Of a stretch of DNA of 64,000 bases, positions 56,332 through 64,000 are shown one piece after another. Under the pieces are notes generated by a model that worked only from the letters and a program-made list of their open reading frames with translations, made no database searches and had not been told where the DNA came from. The DNA comes from Gammaproteobacteria bacterium (GTDB taxonomy: Bacteria > Pseudomonadota > Gammaproteobacteria > Pseudomonadales > JAUIET01). The stretch spans positions 30,958 through 94,957 of the forward strand of contig JAUIET010000017.1 in assembly GCA_030429735.1 (NCBI GenBank), in the 5' to 3' direction. The number at the start of each line of letters is the position of its first letter. Positions within the stretch are counted from its first letter, which is position 1. Made by a program: the position numbers and the translations under genes.

Positions 56332-56961
56332 GTGTTCGAACTTGTGAAGCAGGGTGGCTGGTTGATGCTGCCGATTATATTTTGCTCGGTGGTTGCATTG
56401 GCGATTACTATTGAGCGACTCCTTGCCTTGAATCCAAACAAGATCGCGCCGAAGAATCTGCTGGCGGAAGTTTGGACCTGGATTAAAAACAGCCAGATTG
56501 ATTCGGAAAAGTTGAAGGGCCTGAAACAGACCTCGCCGTTGGGTCAGATTTTGGCGGCTGGAATCAGCAACTCGCGAAATGGCCGCGAGGTGATGAAAGA
56601 GAGTATTGAAGAGGCAGCCGCGCAGGTTGTGCACGAAATGCAGCATTATTTGAGCACGCTTGGTACGATTGCGGCCATCACGCCCTTACTTGGGCTTTTG
56701 GGTACCGTGATAGGCATGATCAAGGTATTCAGTGAAATCATGGTGCAGGGCACTGGAAACGCCAGTGTGCTTGCGGGTGGTATATCGGAAGCCCTGATCA
56801 CGACGGCATCGGGCTTGGCGGTTGCCATTCCGGCCTTGATTATGCACCGTTTCTTTGAACGCAGAATTCAATCCATTGTGGTCACGCTTGAACGTGAAGC
56901 CATTAAGCTGGTGGACGCTTTGCATGCAGACCGTCGAGTTAAAGCTCGCGAGCCAGAATAG
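56332..56961 (+). CDS. exbB: ExbB/TolQ-type proton channel subunit
   Basis: A 209-residue inner-membrane protein of the MotA/TolQ/ExbB family. Three helices: about 10-28 (GGWLMLPIIFCSVVALAIT), 108-130 and 150-175. Family motifs TLGTIAAITPLLGLLGTVIGMI and ITTASGLAVAIPALI are clear. It makes the proton channel that energises TonB. GTG start with GGGGG eight bases upstream. Paired with exbD; no tonB follows. The TonB-dependent receptor on the other side of the terminator suggests uptake as the role. Confidence 0.85.
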   Translation: MFELVKQGGWLMLPIIFCSVVALAITIERLLALNPNKIAPKNLLAEVWTWIKNSQIDSEKLKGLKQTSPLGQILAAGISNSRNGREVMKESIEEAAAQVVHEMQHYLSTLGTIAAITPLLGLLGTVIGMIKVFSEIMVQGTGNASVLAGGISEALITTASGLAVAIPALIMHRFFERRIQSIVVTLEREAIKLVDALHADRRVKAREPE

Positions 56962-56992
56962 CCAGAGCAAGCACCGCAAAGAGTAGCCTCAC

Positions 56993-57409
56993 ATGAATTT
57001 TCGTGATTACACAGACACCTCAGTAGACGTCAATCTAACCCCGCTGATTGACGTTGTTTTCTTGCTGCTGATCTTTTTTATGGTCTCCACCAGTTTTACA
57101 AAGGAGACTCACCTGAAGATCGATTTGCCTGAAGCGGTTGCTGAGAAAGCCCAGACGGTAGAAAACACCATCGAATTGGTGGTCAACAGCGACGGCAATT
57201 ACGCCTTGAATGGGCAGGAGTTGGTGGACACCAAGCCGGCTACGCTAAAACGTGCCTTGGGCGAGTTTGCTGCCGACAACCGCGATATACCTTTTATGAT
57301 TACAGCGGATGCCAATACGCCGCATCAGGCGGTGGTGACCGCTATGGATGTGGCCGGCCAGATGGGCTTTGTGCATTTGAAAATTGCCACGCAGCGACCC
57401 AGTCAGTGA
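56993..57409 (+). CDS. exbD: ExbD/TolR-type energy-transducing protein
   Basis: A 138-residue protein with one membrane helix (LIDVVFLLLIFFMVSTSF) containing the essential Asp in VNLTPLIDVVF, and a periplasmic ExbD/TolR domain. It sits inside the ExbB pentamer and carries protons. Starts 31 bp after exbB. Ends at a bidirectional intrinsic terminator. Confidence 0.88.
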   Translation: MNFRDYTDTSVDVNLTPLIDVVFLLLIFFMVSTSFTKETHLKIDLPEAVAEKAQTVENTIELVVNSDGNYALNGQELVDTKPATLKRALGEFAADNRDIPFMITADANTPHQAVVTAMDVAGQMGFVHLKIATQRPSQ

Positions 57410-57430
57410 AAAGACGCACCAGCCAGACGT

Positions 57431-57462
57431 AAAAAAGGCCGCTATCACTAGCGGCCTTTTTT
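57431..57462. terminator. Bidirectional intrinsic terminator between exbD and the receptor gene
   Basis: A 14-bp perfect stem: AAAAAAGGCCGCTA and TAGCGGCCTTTTTT around TCAC. A-run and T-run on opposite sides serve both converging genes. Confidence 0.92.
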
Positions 57463-57483
57463 ATGGCTTGCACTTTCTAAACG

Positions 57484-59808
57484 CTAGAAGTTAAAACGCC
57501 CTGTCAGGCCTATCGTGCGCTCTTTGACCAGCTGAACCCGGGTATACGAGCCAAATTCGGTGCCAGAGGCCGCTATATCAGTCGCATCAGCGCCTTCCTG
57601 AATCAAAATGGTGTCGTCGTCGGTGAGGTTCTTGGCCCACACAGAGACTTCCCATTGGCCTTCGGCAGCTCGTACACCCGTGTACAAGTTGAATACGGTG
57701 TACGCGTCAAATTCGTTAGTGACGTTGCCCAGGCCTGCGGAGCCAGTCAGGTTCTGGCGGTCACCGTTGTGCTTTAACAGGCCGCGAACAAACCATTCAT
57801 TGGCACCAAACGGAACCGTGTATTCGCTGTTCAACGACAGTGCCAGCTCTGGCTCAGAGCTGATGGGAATACCGCCGATATCGCAACTGCCAATGGCCTC
57901 CCCCGCGGCACGGTCGTTGCACGGCGCGAGTGCACCATCATCCCATTCCGCCTGGCTGTAGCTGAAACTACCTCCGAGCATCCAGTTTTCAGAAATTAGC
58001 AACTGACCGTCTAGCTCCAGACCATACACGGTAGCGTCACCGTTGAATACCAGGCCGCCTGCGATATTGCTCAGCGTTTCCGTTGTGGTCCCTGCGGTTT
58101 CATCGATTTGCAAGCCCGTTACTCGGCCGAGATAGCCATCGAATTGCTGATAAAACACAGCGCCGTTGAGTGTGGCCCGACCGTCCAGTAAACGGCTTTT
58201 AAAGCCAAGTTCGAACGCCGTACTGTCTTCCTCGTCGTACAGCAACTGCCCGGTAGCACCTACAGCGGCAATGTTTGGCCCAGGCGAAATAGACACACCA
58301 TCGGCCCGGTTTGCCCGACTGATGGATGCGTAGCCGGACACGTCATCATTGAACTCGTAATTCAGCGCAATCAGGCCGGTGACGTTGGTTGCGGAACCTC
58401 GCTCATCCTCTGCCTGAACACCTTCGAGAGGGAACCGCCCAGCAAACGCGCCTTCCACGATACCTCGAATACCTTCAAGGAATGGCGGCAAAGACAGCAA
58501 TCCCCCGAAGTTTACCGTGGCCTTTCGGAAGCTGTTTCGCTTCTGAACTCTGGCGCCAACATCCAGCGTCCAGCGATCATTAAAGTGAAAATTGTGGAAG
58601 GTGAATAGCGCGAGGTTTTCTGTTTCGACAGGAATGTCACCGCTGGTCACGAAATTGATGGAAGGGGCCGCGACAGACGCCGATACGAATTCAGTGGCTG
58701 TGTCCTGGTCAAGGTAATACAGGCCAAACATGTATTCCCAACTGGAATCGTCAATAGAAGACATCCGAAGTTCAACTGAGTTGCTTTCCAGCAGCGTCAA
58801 TGAGCTCTGGTTAGTGACCAGTCCGGGTGCGGAATACCCTGCACGATCATTCTCTGTTTGCGACAGTTTGTCACTGGTTTGGTAACCAGCAACCAAATCA
58901 AATCGATGCCCTGCGGCTTCAAGCCCCATTTCCAATGTGGTTAAATTGTAGCGAATCTCGGCAAAGTCGTTAGTTGGTGAGAGGGACTGACGATCAGATG
59001 CATTCAGTGTTGGACGTACTCCGAGAGCGTCGGTGCCATCAAGAATCTTTGGGTCGTCAGTGAAGCGCTCAAAATACTGATGCATCAAGTGCGCGGAGAA
59101 TACGTCATTCGGTTCGAACAGAATGGCGATGCGGCCCGATTTAGCCTCTTCGGTGGATTCCAGGCCTGTGTTCAGATTGTGTGCGCCATTCACGTCGTTT
59201 TGGTCATAGGCAGCGGCTAAACGAACCCCCAATACGCCTTCCAGCAGAGGTACACTCATTGCAAGCTGACCATTGCCGCCATCATTATCAGATACCGAGC
59301 CTACGATACTGCCGTCAAACTCTTCCAGGTTAGGTTTTTTGGTTTTAATGATAATCGCGCCGCCCGGTGACGTGCGACCTTGCAGTGCGCCCTGTGGGCC
59401 ACGCAGCACTTCAACGCGCTCCAGGTCATAAAGCAGACTGAAGGCGGTATCCGGACGGGTAATAACGTCGTTGTAGTACAAGTCCACACCCGCTTCGGAA
59501 CCCGATTCAGGATCATTTGAAATGCCGCGTAAGCTGACGTTTGCTGTACGGGCATTTTGTACGTTTAATGACAAGCCCGCGGTTAACTGCTCTAAATCCG
59601 CAAAGTTAAACGCATTGAAATCATCAATGGCCTGGCCGCTGACCACGTTAACTGTCGCAGAAATGTCTTGCAAACTGGTCTCGCGTTTCTGGGCCGTAAC
59701 GACTATCTCCTCCAGCACCAGGCCTTGCGTGTAGGCGGGCAGGGCTACTGTCATGCCGATGGCTGCGGCAATCGCGCTTCTTCTAAACAGGGGGATACGG
59801 GATTTCAT
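57484..59808 (-). CDS. TonB-dependent outer-membrane receptor
   Basis: A 774-residue beta-barrel receptor. Signal peptide MKSRIPLFRRSAIAAAIGMTVALPAYTQG; TonB box in LEEIVVTAQKRETSLQDI; plug domain (about 50-165; GVDLYYNDVITRP, VLRGPQGALQGRTSPGGAI); barrel with the C-terminal strand ending in GLTGRFNF, an aromatic end. The type with the VTAQKRE box is common in marine bacteria and Sphingomonadales; the substrate cannot be told from sequence, and there is no siderophore or vitamin gene nearby. It sits between exbBD and msbA, where Pseudomonas has no receptor gene. GAGGTAA precedes the ATG. Confidence 0.9.
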   Translation of the reverse strand: MKSRIPLFRRSAIAAAIGMTVALPAYTQGLVLEEIVVTAQKRETSLQDISATVNVVSGQAIDDFNAFNFADLEQLTAGLSLNVQNARTANVSLRGISNDPESGSEAGVDLYYNDVITRPDTAFSLLYDLERVEVLRGPQGALQGRTSPGGAIIIKTKKPNLEEFDGSIVGSVSDNDGGNGQLAMSVPLLEGVLGVRLAAAYDQNDVNGAHNLNTGLESTEEAKSGRIAILFEPNDVFSAHLMHQYFERFTDDPKILDGTDALGVRPTLNASDRQSLSPTNDFAEIRYNLTTLEMGLEAAGHRFDLVAGYQTSDKLSQTENDRAGYSAPGLVTNQSSLTLLESNSVELRMSSIDDSSWEYMFGLYYLDQDTATEFVSASVAAPSINFVTSGDIPVETENLALFTFHNFHFNDRWTLDVGARVQKRNSFRKATVNFGGLLSLPPFLEGIRGIVEGAFAGRFPLEGVQAEDERGSATNVTGLIALNYEFNDDVSGYASISRANRADGVSISPGPNIAAVGATGQLLYDEEDSTAFELGFKSRLLDGRATLNGAVFYQQFDGYLGRVTGLQIDETAGTTTETLSNIAGGLVFNGDATVYGLELDGQLLISENWMLGGSFSYSQAEWDDGALAPCNDRAAGEAIGSCDIGGIPISSEPELALSLNSEYTVPFGANEWFVRGLLKHNGDRQNLTGSAGLGNVTNEFDAYTVFNLYTGVRAAEGQWEVSVWAKNLTDDDTILIQEGADATDIAASGTEFGSYTRVQLVKERTIGLTGRFNF

Positions 59809-59828
59809 GGGTATTTACCTCGAGTTTG

Positions 59829-59850
59829 GCAGCTTTATAGCAGCTTTATA
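59829..59850 (-). repeat. Tandem 11-bp direct repeat upstream of the receptor gene
   Basis: GCAGCTTTATA occurs twice without a gap, 21 bp upstream of the receptor ATG. Read toward the gene it gives TATAAAGCTGC twice, so each copy holds a TATAAA -10-like element. A TTGACA (plus-strand TGTCAA at 59854-59859) lies just behind, 14 bp from the nearer TATAAA. It may be a duplicated promoter part or an operator. Confidence 0.55.
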
Positions 59851-59859
59851 GGGTGTCAA

Positions 59860-60078
59860 TGTTGTTTTATGGTTTGAGAAATTTATTATTTTTCAGATAC
59901 TTGGCGTTAATTTTTTGCTTCATTTATATTTTGAAGGCGGCAGTGTAAGAAAACTGTCTGGAATATACAAGGTTTGAACGGTTGCGCCTGATGGCTGTTA
60001 TGTAATATGCACGCTTAGGCCCTGCAATATGGCTTCGCTTATTGCATTGCCAAGGCGGCATGCTATGTTGGTTCCAGG
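59860..60078. promoter_or_regulatory. Divergent intergenic region between receptor gene and msbA
   Basis: An AT-rich stretch that should hold the msbA promoter. TTGAAC and a TATGTA about 19 bp later (60 to 110 bases before msbA) are the best candidates, not strong. No open frame, RNA gene or Fur-like palindrome was seen. Confidence 0.25.
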
Positions 60079-60081
60079 GTG

Positions 60082-61941
60082 ATGGACCCTGCCATTGTTA
60101 ACTACGATCAGGACACGCGATTGGCCGTTGACCAAGCTACGCATACGGCCTCCGAAGATTGGGCTCTGTACAAGCGACTGTTAGGCTTTGTACCTAATTG
60201 GGGGCACTTTGCGATCAGTGTGCTTGGCTTCATTCTGTATGCCGCCGCCGCTGCGTTGTTGGCGGATCTGCTGCAGCTGATTATCGACGCCGCTGGCGGT
60301 CAACTGAGCATCGGAAGCGGTTTAGCCACTGATTTCCTGACCAGGCTTGTGGGCAGTCACGAGCAATTGCAGGCAGATGCTCGCTGGCTGATTCCGCTGC
60401 TCATGGTGGCCGTGATCACGCTGCGGGGCATTGGCTTTTTTCTCGGCAATTACTTCATTAATTCGGTGGCACGCTGCTTGATCCATTCGCTGCGCTGCAC
60501 CGTGTTTGACAGATTGCTGTTGTTGCCCTCCAGCTATTTCGACGGCCAACAGAGTGGCCATCTGTTGTCGCGAATTACCTACAATGTTGAGCAGGTTGCT
60601 GCGGCTGTTACCGATGCCCTTAAAATTGTCATGCGGGAAGGCTTCACCGTGATCGCCCTGCTGAGTTATATGCTTTATCTCAATTGGCAGCTTACATTGG
60701 TGTTTCTTGCCGTTGCACCGCTGATTGGTGCAATTGCGGGCGCAGTGAGTCGTCTGTTTCGTCGTTACAGCAAGCGTATCCAGGATTCGATGGGTGATGT
60801 TACTCATGTTGCCAATGAGGCCATTCGCGCGTATCGGGAGGTGCGTATCTACGGCGGCGCCGATTACGAGCAGCAGCGCTTCCATTCCGCCAGCGAGTAT
60901 AACCGGCGACAAAGCCTTAAACTGGCGCTGACCAGCTCACTCAGCCCGCCAATCATCCAATTACTGGTAGGCTTGGCGATGGGCGCGCTGGTGTATCTGG
61001 TGTTACCGCCGTCCAGTTTCAGTGAGTTGAGCTCTGGGCAGCTGGTGGCGTTTCTGACCTCGGCTGGCATGCTGGCCAGGCCGATCCGGGCACTGAGCGA
61101 CGTACTCGGTATTATTCAACGCGGGTTGGCCGCCGCGCAGGATATTTTCGGCTATCTGGATACGCAAACCGAACCTGACCTCGGTACCCACGCCGTCGAA
61201 CGCGTACGTGGCGAGATACGCTGCAGTGAACTCAGCTTTGCTTATGGTTCCGATCAATCCGTCATTCTGCGCGACATTAATTTCACGGTGCTGCCAGGTC
61301 AGACAGTGGCGTTAGTGGGGGGGTCCGGTGCCGGTAAAACGACACTTGTTAACCTGCTATGCCGGTTTTACACCCACGAACATGGCAATATTCTGCTCGA
61401 TGGTGTGGATGTGAATGACTACAGGCTGGAGAATTTGCGTCGGCACTATGCCTTCGTGTCGCAAAATATCAGCCTGTTCAACGACACAATTTTCAACAAC
61501 ATAGCGTACGGGCATCTCGCGAATGCCACTATGGATCAGGTAAAGGCCGCCGCCGCTGCAGCGAATGCGCGTGAATTTATTGAAAGTCTGCCCGCTCAAT
61601 ACAACACAATGGTAGGCGAGAATGGGCTGCGCTTATCGGGCGGTCAACGGCAACGCATTGCAATAGCCAGAGCCTTGTTAAAGGATGCGCCGGTACTGGT
61701 GCTGGATGAGGCGACCTCGGCCTTGGATACAGAATCGGAAAGCCATATCCAACAAGAGCTTGCCAGCTTAATGGCCGGGCGCACCACGATCGTTATCGCA
61801 CACAGGCTGTCAACCATAGAGCAAGCCGACCTCATTCTGGTCATGGAAAACGGAGAAATTGTAGAGCAGGGTACACACGCTAGTTTGCTCGCTGCTAATG
61901 CTCGCTATGCCCAGCTGCATCAACGCGATTTCAATGTCTGA
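60082..61941 (+). CDS. msbA: Lipid A/lipopolysaccharide flippase MsbA (ABC half-transporter)
   Basis: A 619-residue half ABC transporter that flips core-lipid A across the inner membrane. Six-helix permease domain (about 30-330) and a C-terminal ATPase with Walker A GGSGAGKTTLVNLL, signature LSGGQRQRIAIARALL, Walker B VLVLDEATSALD and H-loop IVIAHRLS. Position next to lpxK supports MsbA over other exporters. Alternative GTG start one codon upstream. Ends with an 8-bp overlap (ATGTCTGA) with lpxK. Confidence 0.9.
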   Translation: MDPAIVNYDQDTRLAVDQATHTASEDWALYKRLLGFVPNWGHFAISVLGFILYAAAAALLADLLQLIIDAAGGQLSIGSGLATDFLTRLVGSHEQLQADARWLIPLLMVAVITLRGIGFFLGNYFINSVARCLIHSLRCTVFDRLLLLPSSYFDGQQSGHLLSRITYNVEQVAAAVTDALKIVMREGFTVIALLSYMLYLNWQLTLVFLAVAPLIGAIAGAVSRLFRRYSKRIQDSMGDVTHVANEAIRAYREVRIYGGADYEQQRFHSASEYNRRQSLKLALTSSLSPPIIQLLVGLAMGALVYLVLPPSSFSELSSGQLVAFLTSAGMLARPIRALSDVLGIIQRGLAAAQDIFGYLDTQTEPDLGTHAVERVRGEIRCSELSFAYGSDQSVILRDINFTVLPGQTVALVGGSGAGKTTLVNLLCRFYTHEHGNILLDGVDVNDYRLENLRRHYAFVSQNISLFNDTIFNNIAYGHLANATMDQVKAAAAAANAREFIESLPAQYNTMVGENGLRLSGGQRQRIAIARALLKDAPVLVLDEATSALDTESESHIQQELASLMAGRTTIVIAHRLSTIEQADLILVMENGEIVEQGTHASLLAANARYAQLHQRDFNV

Positions 61942-63028
61942 CGAAAACAAACGAGCCCCTGGCCAGTTTCGCAGCCGCCTGGAGCAAGCTCTGAATGAAA
62001 GCTGGTACGGCAACAGGCGCTGGACCAGAAAGTTGCGCCCGCTGAGTGGTTTGTACAAAACGGCAGCGCGCTTGAACAAGCCGAACCGCAAAGATGTGTA
62101 TACCTCGCCGCTGCCGGTTATTGTGGTGGGAAACATCACGGTTGGTGGTGCTGGCAAGACACCGCTGGTGATCTACCTGTGTGAACTGCTGCAGGCCAAT
62201 GGCTGGCGGCCCGCCGTGCTTAGCCGTGGTTACAAATCGAATATCGAACAATACCCGCACATGGTCGGCAGTAATGACAACGCATCCAGTGTTGGTGATG
62301 AGCCATTTATGCTGAGCCGGCGTCTTGGTATTCCAGTGTGTATAGACGCGCAGCGCTCCCGCGGGGCGCGCTTGTTGCTGGCCAGGCAACTCTGCGATGT
62401 GATCGTCTGCGATGATGGACTGCAGCATTATAAGCTGGACAGGGATATTGAAATTGCCGTTCTCGATGGGCAGCGAATGCTGGGTAATGGTTTGTGTCTG
62501 CCTGCCGGCCCGCTGCGTGAACCTGCCAGGCGCCTGGCTAGCGTAGACTTTGTTGTGTGCAATGGGGAGCCCGCGCACGAGGAGCTCGACATTGATGCGG
62601 TCATGCAGTTAACGGTTCAGAGCATTGTTAACATTAAATCGGGTGAAAGGGTGTCACTGGACAATTTTGTTGACATGAATGCCGGTGCGCCACTTCATGC
62701 ATTGGCTGCAATTGGTAACCCCTCACGTTTTTTTAGTCTGTTGGAGCAACTCGATCTGGTGTTTGATCGGCGTGTTTTTCCAGACCACCATAAGTTCGCC
62801 CTGTCTGACCTGTCTTTTGGCGACAATAATTCTCTTATAATGACTGAGAAAGACGCCGTAAAATGCACGGCGATCGCCACAGATAAGTGTTGGTATGTGC
62901 AAATCTCTGCGCAACTGCCGAAAGATTTTGATAGCCGCTTTATCGACAGGCTGGCTACATTGTGCAAAGGCCCGGCCACAGGTAACGCGACGGCGGGAGG
63001 TAAATCGGAGCGAGTGAGTAAACAATGA
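61934..63028 (+). CDS. lpxK: Tetraacyldisaccharide 4'-kinase
   Basis: A membrane-associated P-loop kinase that makes lipid IVA by phosphorylating the 4' position of the disaccharide lipid A precursor. 364 residues from the chosen ATG. ESWYGNRRW-like start, PVIVVGNITVGGAGKTPLVIYL Walker A, SRGYKSN, the DDGLQHYKLDRDIEIAVLDG motif and the catalytic Asp. The ATG overlaps the msbA stop; an ATG 36 bases earlier lies within msbA. The end overlaps kdsB by 4 bp (ATGA). Confidence 0.94.
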   Translation: MSDENKRAPGQFRSRLEQALNESWYGNRRWTRKLRPLSGLYKTAARLNKPNRKDVYTSPLPVIVVGNITVGGAGKTPLVIYLCELLQANGWRPAVLSRGYKSNIEQYPHMVGSNDNASSVGDEPFMLSRRLGIPVCIDAQRSRGARLLLARQLCDVIVCDDGLQHYKLDRDIEIAVLDGQRMLGNGLCLPAGPLREPARRLASVDFVVCNGEPAHEELDIDAVMQLTVQSIVNIKSGERVSLDNFVDMNAGAPLHALAAIGNPSRFFSLLEQLDLVFDRRVFPDHHKFALSDLSFGDNNSLIMTEKDAVKCTAIATDKCWYVQISAQLPKDFDSRFIDRLATLCKGPATGNATAGGKSERVSKQ

Positions 63029-63792
63029 CTTTTACGGTACTCATTCCGGCGCGCTTTGCGTCCAGCCGCTTACCCGGCAAGCCGCTGCGCGATTTGGCCG
63101 GAAAGCCGATGATCCAATGGGTAGTCGAAGCGGCAGAGGCAAGCCAAGCCGCACGGGTGGTGGTCGCCACCGATCATGAAGACATAGCCCGTTGCGTTAG
63201 TCAGTTTGGTGGTCATGCAGTGATGACATCGGCTACGCATGTGTCTGGTACCGACCGCCTGCAGCAGGCCGCTGACCTGCTTGGCTTGTCAGAGAGCGAT
63301 TGTGTTGTCAATGTTCAGGGTGACGAGCCTCTTATTCCTGCCGACGTGATTGACCAGGTAGCCAACAATTTGTTGGAGCAATCCTGGGCGCAAATGGCCA
63401 CTTTGTGCGAGAAAATTCATGACCCAGCTGAGTATTTAAACCCGAACGCCGTCAAAGTTGTTTTTGATGACAGAAACGCCGCGCTGTACTTTTCCAGGGC
63501 TCCGATTCCACTGTGCCGGGAAGAGTCTGTAAGCACATCACAAGCCGCGATGCCTGAGCAATTGGCCGCCTACCGCCATGTTGGGATTTACGCGTACCGC
63601 GTGGGTTTTTTGAACCAATTTACGCGGTGGCCAGAACACGCGCTTGAGCAGTGCGAAATGCTGGAGCAGTTAAGAGCGCTCGCGCATGGCGCTGCGATAC
63701 ATGTTGAGGAAAGTCGTTGCGCGATTCCGGCGGGTGTGGATACCGAAGAAGACCTTAACAAGGTGGATCAATATTTGCGTAAGGGACACTAG
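63025..63792 (+). CDS. kdsB: 3-deoxy-manno-octulosonate cytidylyltransferase
   Basis: Activates Kdo as CMP-Kdo for the LPS inner core. 255 residues. Motifs: FTVLIPARFASSRLPGKPL (CTP-binding P-loop-like), VVNVQGDEPLI, YFSRAPIPLCRE, RHVGIYAYRVGFL, and the end GVDTEEDL. Follows lpxK in the same unit. Its stop codon TAG is at the centre of a 20-bp palindrome, AAGGGACAC-TA-GTGTCCCTT. Confidence 0.96.
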   Translation: MTFTVLIPARFASSRLPGKPLRDLAGKPMIQWVVEAAEASQAARVVVATDHEDIARCVSQFGGHAVMTSATHVSGTDRLQQAADLLGLSESDCVVNVQGDEPLIPADVIDQVANNLLEQSWAQMATLCEKIHDPAEYLNPNAVKVVFDDRNAALYFSRAPIPLCREESVSTSQAAMPEQLAAYRHVGIYAYRVGFLNQFTRWPEHALEQCEMLEQLRALAHGAAIHVEESRCAIPAGVDTEEDLNKVDQYLRKGH

Positions 63793-63800
63793 TGTCCCTT
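63781..63800. repeat. 20-bp palindrome covering the kdsB stop codon
   Basis: AAGGGACACTAGTGTCCCTT is a perfect palindrome, the first 12 bases being the last four kdsB codons. Its left half recurs at 63881-63889. No long T-run follows, so its role as a terminator is uncertain. Confidence 0.7.
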
Positions 63801-63824
63801 AACATAAGTTCGTACCATTTAGAA

Positions 63825-63915
63825 CCAGCACAATGGCGTTCTTCTAGGCGTGTTCCGCAGGGAATATCGACTATATTGGCAAGGGACACAACAACGAAGA
63901 ACGCCATTGTGCTGG
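63825..63915. repeat. Inverted repeat element after kdsB
   Basis: Perfect 20-bp arms, CCAGCACAATGGCGTTCTTC (63825-63844) and its complement at 63896-63915, with a 51-bp spacer. The spacer holds another AAGGGACAC copy that matches the palindrome at kdsB. The arrangement suggests a small mobile, REP-like or MITE-like element. No transposase is seen up to the window end. Confidence 0.6.
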
Positions 63916-64000
63916 CTCCCGGAGGGCCCGCCATTCGAGGCCTCCAGCTTCGTTGGACTCTTTGCGAATAGAGCCCGCTAGAGCCTGCCCCGCGAGCGAC
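63916..64000. other. Non-coding end of window
   Basis: GC-rich sequence with GGAGGGCC and short GAG/CTC complementary words, without an open reading frame. It may belong to the same repeat element; the cut end prevents a decision. Confidence 0.3.

Noticed and set aside
60322..60912. Leftward open frame of 196 codons opposite msbA
   Set aside because: Shadow of the MsbA membrane domain, no start signal.
1..64000. tRNA, rRNA, CRISPR array, prophage or integron
   Set aside because: No T-loop/anticodon pattern, no regularly spaced repeats and no integrase or phage structural gene was seen by eye; a tRNAscan and repeat search would be decisive.

Overview
The window reads as chromosomal core sequence from a free-living, probably marine, aerobic gammaproteobacterium. 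The stretch from topA to kdsB keeps a gene order I know from Pseudomonas: topA, DUF6586-like gene, small gene, sulA, lexA; then csiV, mfd, long GAPDH, nqrABCDEF, apbE, nqrM; then lolCDE, DUF2062, comEC, exbBD, lpxK, kdsB. Na+-NQR, a rhombosortase and a TonB-dependent receptor fit a marine relative of Pseudomonadales. The species cannot be named from the sequence. I see no rRNA, tRNA, CRISPR array, integrase or intact transposase gene.

Layout. (1) 0.1-12.1 kb: a leftward MSHA-like type IV pilus locus. In transcription order it has a prepilin, an MshL-like secretin, an MshN-like TPR protein, an MshE-like ATPase, an MshG/PilC-like platform protein, a fused PilM/PilN-like protein, PilO-like and MshK-like proteins, a PilX-like protein and a minor pseudopilin. 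The ATPase gene carries an in-frame TAA exactly between its c-di-GMP-sensor-type N-domain and its motor domain. (2) 12.4-16.3 kb: a small membrane protein translationally coupled to a methyltransferase, and a UvrD-family helicase behind two LexA-box-like sites. (3) 16.3-23.4 kb: folD divergent from a complete NAD-dependent formate dehydrogenase operon (fdsGBA, fdhD/fdsC, fdsD), a one-carbon module. (4) 23.4-29.7 kb: Zn-dependent dehydrogenase, shikimate kinase, TPR lipoprotein, rhombosortase, a structured non-coding stretch before a glutaredoxin-like gene, lytic transglycosylase, universal stress protein, DUF1653 protein. (5) 29.8-36.2 kb: topA and the SOS unit lexA-sulA with two LexA boxes, a LOG-family hydrolase and csiV. 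(6) 36.2-49 kb: mfd, GAPDH, and the Na+-pumping NADH:quinone reductase operon with its two maturation genes. (7) 49-57.4 kb: a PilZ-like protein, the LolCDE lipoprotein exporter, DUF2062 protein, ComEC, ExbB/ExbD. (8) 57.5-63.8 kb: a TonB-dependent receptor inserted between exbBD and the lipid A/LPS genes msbA-lpxK-kdsB. The last 200 bp hold inverted repeats.

How it works together: energy (formate to NADH, then Na+-NQR), envelope building (Lol, MsbA, LpxK, KdsB), DNA repair (Mfd, LexA, helicase), and surface structures and uptake (pilus, ComEC, TonB receptor). The most unusual points are the split pilus ATPase, the compact pilus locus with two minor components sharing a DxDxDG-type motif, the transcription terminator embedded in the apbE signal-peptide codons, and the structured leader before the glutaredoxin-like gene.
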